From the NCBI GenBank assembly GCA_019751575.1, contig JAIENF010000048.1, forward strand, positions 1-10,316: a stretch of 10,316 nt of DNA. The letters are read 5' to 3'. Under the pieces are notes generated by a model. The model saw nothing but the letters and a program-made list of their open reading frames with translations. It was not told the DNA's origin and did not search any database. The stretch is from Burkholderiales bacterium. GTDB taxonomy: Bacteria; Pseudomonadota; Gammaproteobacteria; Burkholderiales; CAIKXV01. A program made the translations under genes and the position numbers. This document shows positions 6,478 through 10,316 of this stretch, in pieces. The first letter of the stretch is position 1, and each line of letters starts with the position of its first letter.

Positions 6478-7539
6478 ATGCAACCTGATTCCTGCATGTC
6501 ACCCAAATCGATGTGGTCGGCGGCGCCTGCGGTACTGCGCCAGGTGCCCCGCGCGATGAACCGCATGGCCGCGCTCACCGCCAGCGCGCTGCTGGGCGTC
6601 GCATTGACCTCGGCCCCCGCGCACGCCCAGGCCTGGAAGCCCAACCGCACGGTCGAGCTGGTGGTGCTTGCAGCCCCGGGCGGCGGCAACGACAAGGCTG
6701 CGCGCGCGCTGCAGAAGATCTGGGCGGACAACAAGATCGTCGATGCGGTGGTCACCAACCGGGTTGGCGGCGGCGGCACGCTTGCGTATACGTATGTCAG
6801 CCAAAAGACTGGCGATGGCCACTACATCGCCATCGCGCAGGCCGGCATCCTCACCAACCAGCTCGCGGGCCGCACCAACCTGACCTACAACGACCTGACG
6901 GTCCTGCCCTACATCGGCACCGAGCCGGTCTCGCTGTCGGTGCGTACCGAGTCGCCGATCAAGACGCTGAAGGATTTCGCCGATCGCCTGCGCAAGGACC
7001 CGGCGTCGCTCACCATCTCGCCCGGCAGCACGCTGGCCAGCACCAACCACTTCGTGGTCGCCCTGCTCGCCCGCGCGGTCGGTGCCGATCCGCGCAAGCT
7101 GCGCATGGTGACCTTCGGCGGCGGCGCCGAGGCGGCGACCAACGTGCTCGGCGGGCATATCGATGCGATGGTCAATGCGTCCAACAACGCGGTGCCGCAC
7201 ATGCAGTCGGGCAAGATGCGCATCCTCGGCATCGCGTCGCCGAAGCGGGCGGCGAGCATGCCGGACGTGCCGACCTTCCGCGAGATGGGCTTCGACGTGA
7301 TCCAGGACAGCTGGTACGTGTTCCTCGGCCCGCGTGGCATGACCCAGCCGCAGATCGATTTCTGGGACGACGTGTTCGCGCGCACCATGAAGACGCCGGA
7401 GTGGAAGAAGTTCGTCGCGGAGAACGGCTGGGAATACGGCTTCATGCCGTCGCGCGAAACGGCAGCCTTCCTGAAGAAGGAACATGAAGAAGCACGCGGC
7501 ATCATGTCCGACCTCGGTGCACTGAAGGCCGGTCAGTGA
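6478..7539 (+). CDS. tctC: Tripartite tricarboxylate transporter substrate-binding protein (TctC/Bug family)
   Basis: This is a 353-residue periplasmic binding protein that captures a carboxylate and delivers it to TctAB. The family fold is shown by VELVVLAAPGGGNDKAARA near the mature N-terminus, NRVGGGGTLAYTYV, then TLASTNHFV in the middle and PDVPTFREMGFDV toward the C-terminus. A Sec signal peptide is visible, but its hydrophobic core (about residues 31-46) comes unusually late, with probable cleavage after AHA near residue 50. The ATG at 6478 has a good GGAG site. An ATG at 6556 would give a normal-length signal peptide (starting MNRMAAL) and has AGG about 10 bases upstream, so the true start could be either. 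Bug paralogues are numerous in betaproteobacteria and bind varied carboxylates, so the ligand cannot be read from the sequence. The motif reads GGGND where many members have GGGTD. Confidence 0.92.
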   Translation: MQPDSCMSPKSMWSAAPAVLRQVPRAMNRMAALTASALLGVALTSAPAHAQAWKPNRTVELVVLAAPGGGNDKAARALQKIWADNKIVDAVVTNRVGGGGTLAYTYVSQKTGDGHYIAIAQAGILTNQLAGRTNLTYNDLTVLPYIGTEPVSLSVRTESPIKTLKDFADRLRKDPASLTISPGSTLASTNHFVVALLARAVGADPRKLRMVTFGGGAEAATNVLGGHIDAMVNASNNAVPHMQSGKMRILGIASPKRAASMPDVPTFREMGFDVIQDSWYVFLGPRGMTQPQIDFWDDVFARTMKTPEWKKFVAENGWEYGFMPSRETAAFLKKEHEEARGIMSDLGALKAGQ

Positions 7540-7567
7540 TGCGAGGTGCCCGGGACGGGCGGCAGGG

Positions 7568-8101
7568 GTGCCCGACGCCCGCCCGGTCGCCGGCTTCCCG
7601 ATGAACGCGCCTTCCAGGCCGGTACCGGGCCGGCTGCCTGCGGTACTGCTGCTCGTCGCCACGCTGGTGACGGCGGCAGCGTACCTGCGCGCGACGCTGG
7701 CGCTGCCCCACCCGGAACTCGCCGATCCGCTCGGCCCTCAGATCTTCCCGATCCTGGTCAGCGGCGGGTTGTTCCTGTGCGCGCTGCTGATGGTGGTGGA
7801 CCTCTGGCGCACGCGCGATGGCCGGACGCCGGTGCTGATCGAGGGCAACGCACCGTTCGACCTGCGCTCGACGATGATGGTGGCCGGCATCACGGCCTGG
7901 ACGGGGCTCTACTTCTTCGTGTTCGAGCGCGTCGGGTTCCTGCTTTCCACGGTCGTGTTCCTGCTCGGGCTCATGTCCGTCTTCAACGCGGGCCACAGGC
8001 TGACCAACCTCTGCACTGCGGCCGGCTTCACCGTCGGCGCGTGGCTGCTGTTCACCCGCGTGCTGTCGGTGCGGCTGCCACAGGGCGTCCTGCCCTTCTG
8101 A
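7568..8101 (+). CDS. tctB: Tripartite tricarboxylate transporter small membrane subunit TctB
   Basis: This is the small integral-membrane subunit that pairs with TctA. The protein is 177 residues from GTG 7568, or 166 from the in-frame ATG at 7601. Four hydrophobic segments are visible: PAVLLLVATLVTAAAYL; FPILVSGGLFLCALLMVV; a central one around TMMVAGITAWTGLYFFVF, continuing into VGFLLSTVVFLLGLMSVF; and a last one around CTAAGFTVGAWLLF. The motif DPLGPQIFP just before the second helix is the TctB/DUF1468 signature and supports the call. Neither start has a well-spaced Shine-Dalgarno. The shorter form begins about ten residues before the first helix and is equally plausible. The gene lies between tctC (28 bases before it) and tctA (19 bases after it). 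Confidence 0.88.
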   Translation: MPDARPVAGFPMNAPSRPVPGRLPAVLLLVATLVTAAAYLRATLALPHPELADPLGPQIFPILVSGGLFLCALLMVVDLWRTRDGRTPVLIEGNAPFDLRSTMMVAGITAWTGLYFFVFERVGFLLSTVVFLLGLMSVFNAGHRLTNLCTAAGFTVGAWLLFTRVLSVRLPQGVLPF

Positions 8102-8120
8102 ACCGGAAAAGACGTCACCC

Positions 8121-9626
8121 TTGGATGCCTTCGAACACCTGCTGAACGGGTTCTCGGTTGCGACCCAGCCGATCAACCTCGCCTATGTGTTCCTCGGCTG
8201 CCTGCTCGGCACGGTCATCGGGGTGCTGCCCGGCATCGGCCCGGCCGCCGCGATCGCCCTGCTGCTGCCGATCACCTACGGGATCGAGCCGACCTCCTCG
8301 CTGATCATGCTGTGCGGCATCTACTACGGTGCGATGTACGGTGGGTCGACCACCTCGATCCTGATCAACACGCCGGGCGAATCGTCGTCCGTGATGACTG
8401 CGCTGGACGGCTACGCGATGGCTCGCAGCGGCCGCGCCGGCGCGGCGCTCGCGATCTCGGCGATCGCCTCCTTCGTTGCCGGCACCGCATCGGTGGTGCT
8501 GCTGTCGCTGCTCGCGGTGCCGCTCGCGGGCTTCGCGCTGAAGTTCGGGCCTGCCGAGTACTTCACGCTGATGCTCTTTGCCATGACGTCGGTGGCCGCA
8601 CTGACCGGGCCATCGCTGGCAAAGGGCCTGCTGTCGATGTTCCTCGGGTTGATGTTCGCGACCATCGGCATCGACCTGCAGAGCGGGCAGCAGCGCTTCA
8701 CGTTCGACATGCCTGAACTTCAGGACGGCATCGGGTTCATCGTGGTCGTGGTCGGCCTGTTCGCGATCGCCGAGGTGTTCTCCGGCCTGGAAGACCTGGT
8801 CAAGGGACGCTCCGAGATCATCCGGATGTCCGGCAGCCTGTGGCTGACCCGCGACGAATGGCGGCGGTCGGTGATGCCCATCGTGCGCGGCACCGGCATC
8901 GGCTTCTTCAAGGGCGTGCTGCCCGGGGCCGGCGCGACCATCGCCACCATCCTCTCGTACAGCGTGGAGCGCATGCTGTCCCGCGACAAGGCGAAGTTCG
9001 GCACCGGCATGATCGAAGGCGTGGCGGGCCCCGAGGCGGCGAACAACGCGTCGACCGGTGGCGCGATGGTGCCGCTGCTCACGCTGGGCGTGCCCGGCTC
9101 GGGCTCGACCGCCGTGCTGCTCGCAGCGTTCATCATGTACGGCCTGCAGCCGGGGCCGTTGCTGTTCGAGAAGCGTCCGGACCTCGTCTGGGGCCTGATC
9201 GCCAGCATGTACATCGGCAACCTCGTGCTGCTGATCCTCAACCTGCCGCTGGTCGGCGTGTTCGTGCGCCTGCTGTACATCCCGATCGGGCTCTTGCTGC
9301 CGATGGTGGTGTCCATTTCAGCGATCGGCATCTTCGCGGTGAACGGAAACATCTTCGAGCTCTACGTCGCGCTGGGCTTCGGCGTGATCGGCTACGTGTT
9401 CCGCAAGCTGGCGATCCCGGTCGCCCCGCTGGTGCTGGCGCTGGTGCTGGGCGGCATGATGGAGCAGTCGTTCCGGCAGGCGATGACGATTTCCGGCGCG
9501 GACCCGGGCGTCTTCGTCCGCAGCACGATCTGCATCGCCCTGCTTTCGGCGAGCGCGCTCGCCCTGTCGATCCCGTTCATCGCGCCGCTGCTGCGCAGGT
9601 TCGCTCCGGGTCCTGCCACGGCCTGA
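8121..9626 (+). CDS. tctA: Tripartite tricarboxylate transporter large membrane subunit TctA
   Basis: This is the 501-residue multi-helix permease that carries out ion-coupled uptake of the carboxylate delivered by TctC. The family signatures are all present: GTVIGVLPGIGPAAAIALL near residues 30-50; YYGAMYGGSTTSILINTPGE at about 68-87; the repeat-related GVLPGAGATIATILSY near 265-280, showing the two pseudo-symmetric halves; and PEAANNASTGGAMVPLLTLG at about 303-322. Length matches the family norm of about 500. Translation appears to start at TTG 8121 (reading MDAFEHLLNGF), which fits the conserved N-terminus. The only upstream purine-rich site is GGAAAAG at 8105-8111, and no in-frame ATG occurs until well inside the first membrane region, so the TTG is preferred. 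It is the last gene of the tct unit and convergent with the epimerase-like gene. Confidence 0.95.
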   Translation: MDAFEHLLNGFSVATQPINLAYVFLGCLLGTVIGVLPGIGPAAAIALLLPITYGIEPTSSLIMLCGIYYGAMYGGSTTSILINTPGESSSVMTALDGYAMARSGRAGAALAISAIASFVAGTASVVLLSLLAVPLAGFALKFGPAEYFTLMLFAMTSVAALTGPSLAKGLLSMFLGLMFATIGIDLQSGQQRFTFDMPELQDGIGFIVVVVGLFAIAEVFSGLEDLVKGRSEIIRMSGSLWLTRDEWRRSVMPIVRGTGIGFFKGVLPGAGATIATILSYSVERMLSRDKAKFGTGMIEGVAGPEAANNASTGGAMVPLLTLGVPGSGSTAVLLAAFIMYGLQPGPLLFEKRPDLVWGLIASMYIGNLVLLILNLPLVGVFVRLLYIPIGLLLPMVVSISAIGIFAVNGNIFELYVALGFGVIGYVFRKLAIPVAPLVLALVLGGMMEQSFRQAMTISGADPGVFVRSTICIALLSASALALSIPFIAPLLRRFAPGPATA

Positions 9627-9702
9627 GCGACGCGGCGGACCCTGCGGCAGCGCAAGGGGTCAAGGCACCGGGGCGGCGCCAGGACGACGGCATGCGCGCG
9701 GG
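9627..9702. other. Short convergent intergenic region
   Basis: These 76 bases separate the tctA stop from the stop of the leftward epimerase-like gene. They hold one imperfect hairpin at 9640-9658 and otherwise nothing recognisable. No T-rich tract follows on either strand, so any termination here is unlikely to be classical intrinsic termination. Confidence 0.5.
9640..9658 (+). terminator. Weak hairpin downstream of tctA (possible terminator)
   Basis: CCCTGCG at 9640-9646 can pair with CGCAAGGG at 9651-9658 across a GCAG loop, leaving one bulged A. The position between convergent genes fits a transcription end, but the lack of a U-tract argues against a strong intrinsic terminator. Confidence 0.25.
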
Positions 9703-10316
9703 TCAGCCATGCCAGGCCGGGCCGATCCGCGCCACCCAGTCCGCGAACAGGCGATGGATCGCGTCTCGATCCCGGATCGCGACGAAACCGTGGTCCGCTT
9801 CGAACCGTTCCACCGCCATCAGGCTGCGCGCACGATCCGTGTAGTGCACGTTCGGCGCCTCGCCGGGCCCCGCGATGCGGTGGCGGAAGCCCGGGAAGCG
9901 CGCGGCCAGCACCTCGCACCAGGCGGCGATGTCGCCGGTCCAGTCGATGCCTGCGCTCAGGTTGTAGACCCCGTGCGGCAATGCCGGTGCGTCGGCCAGG
10001 ACCACCAGGGCGCGGCCGACATCCGGCGCGTACACCCAGTCGCGCGTGCACTCGTCGCAAGGCAGCACCGCCTCGCCCCCCTTCACCGCGATCCGCGCGA
10101 GCTGCGAGTGCGGCCCGAAGTTGTCGCGCACCCCGTGTGCATGGGACGAGCCGTCGCGCTCCCAGGGGCCGATCAGCGTGCCGAGGCGGGCGCACGCGAC
10201 TTCGAGCTGCCACAACTCGGCGAGGCGGCGGGCGGCACGCTCGGCCGCATACTTGGTCGTCGCATAGAGTGTCGTCGGCAGCACCGGCGTCGCGTCTTCC
10301 TGCATCAGCCCCGGCC
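9703..10316 (-). CDS. NAD(P)-dependent epimerase/dehydratase-like extended SDR (5' part beyond the window)
   Basis: The C-terminal 204 residues of an extended short-chain dehydrogenase are visible; the frame is open through the right edge, so the N-terminal Rossmann part with the glycine motif is missing. The catalytic pair is in YATTKYAAER (Tyr and Lys spaced YxxxK). Next come ARLGTLIGPWERD, where extended SDRs have their RxxNxYGP-like segment, then TRDWVYAPDVGRALVVLAD, equivalent to the RDFVHVxD segment of sugar-nucleotide epimerases, and GVYNLSAG, the usual late motif. The methionine at codon 10305 is almost certainly internal, because conserved catalytic sequence follows it within about 15 residues. 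Substrate is not identifiable: nucleotide-sugar epimerase, 4,6-dehydratase or a NAD-dependent reductase are all possible. It converges on tctA and shows no functional tie to it. Confidence 0.85.
   Translation of the reverse strand, partial: PGLMQEDATPVLPTTLYATTKYAAERAARRLAELWQLEVACARLGTLIGPWERDGSSHAHGVRDNFGPHSQLARIAVKGGEAVLPCDECTRDWVYAPDVGRALVVLADAPALPHGVYNLSAGIDWTGDIAAWCEVLAARFPGFRHRIAGPGEAPNVHYTDRARSLMAVERFEADHGFVAIRDRDAIHRLFADWVARIGPAWHG

Noticed and set aside
6499..7662. 387-residue open frame on the minus strand opposite tctC
   Set aside because: Antisense shadow of a confidently identified binding protein, with no motif or ribosome binding site.
8840..9844. 334-residue plus-strand frame overlapping tctA and running past its stop
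   Set aside because: It is the +1-type shadow of tctA, rich in Arg/Ala/Gly, and continues antisense into the epimerase-like gene without any recognisable domain.

Overview
The window is GC-rich (about two thirds G+C by eye), densely coded bacterial DNA with strong G/C bias at third codon positions. Gene content and layout suggest a betaproteobacterium, most likely Burkholderiales or a relative. The grounds are a MidA-type methyltransferase divergent from a pteridine reductase close to ttcA, and a Bug/TctC-type tripartite tricarboxylate transporter. This assignment is inferred from gene order and protein style, not from a search. I see no tRNA, rRNA, CRISPR array, insertion sequence or phage gene, and no intergenic gap longer than about 115 bases.

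Region 1 (1-1864, minus strand) is a compact three-gene unit read right to left: a pteridine reductase of the PTR1/FolM type, a 109-residue DHCW-type cupin, and ttcA (tRNA 2-thiocytidine synthesis), which runs off the left edge. The gaps between genes are only 2 bases, so this is almost certainly one operon.

Region 2 (1957-6364, plus strand) begins after a 92-base divergent promoter region. It encodes a MidA/NDUFAF7-like SAM-dependent methyltransferase, then a three-part ABC exporter: HlyD/DevB-type periplasmic adaptor, LolC/MacB-type four-helix permease, and LolD-like ATPase. The spacings of 13 and 22 bases and one 4-base overlap suggest a single transcript. The adaptor-permease-ATPase order resembles DevBCA exporters. 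No outer-membrane channel gene is present here.

Region 3 (6478-9626, plus strand) follows a 113-base gap that probably holds the promoter. It is a complete tripartite tricarboxylate transporter in the order tctC (periplasmic binding protein), tctB (small membrane subunit), tctA (large membrane subunit). It would import a carboxylate of unknown identity using an ion gradient. No TctDE-type sensor/regulator is in view.

Region 4 (9703-10316, minus strand) is the C-terminal part of an extended-SDR sugar epimerase/dehydratase-like protein, cut by the right edge and convergent with tctA.

This looks mainly like ordinary core-genome sequence. I found no convincing new defence, mobile or RNA system. 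The points most worth a second look are the cupin placed between the pteridine reductase and ttcA, the DevBCA-like exporter coupled to a methyltransferase gene, and two short sequence symmetries in the promoter regions.
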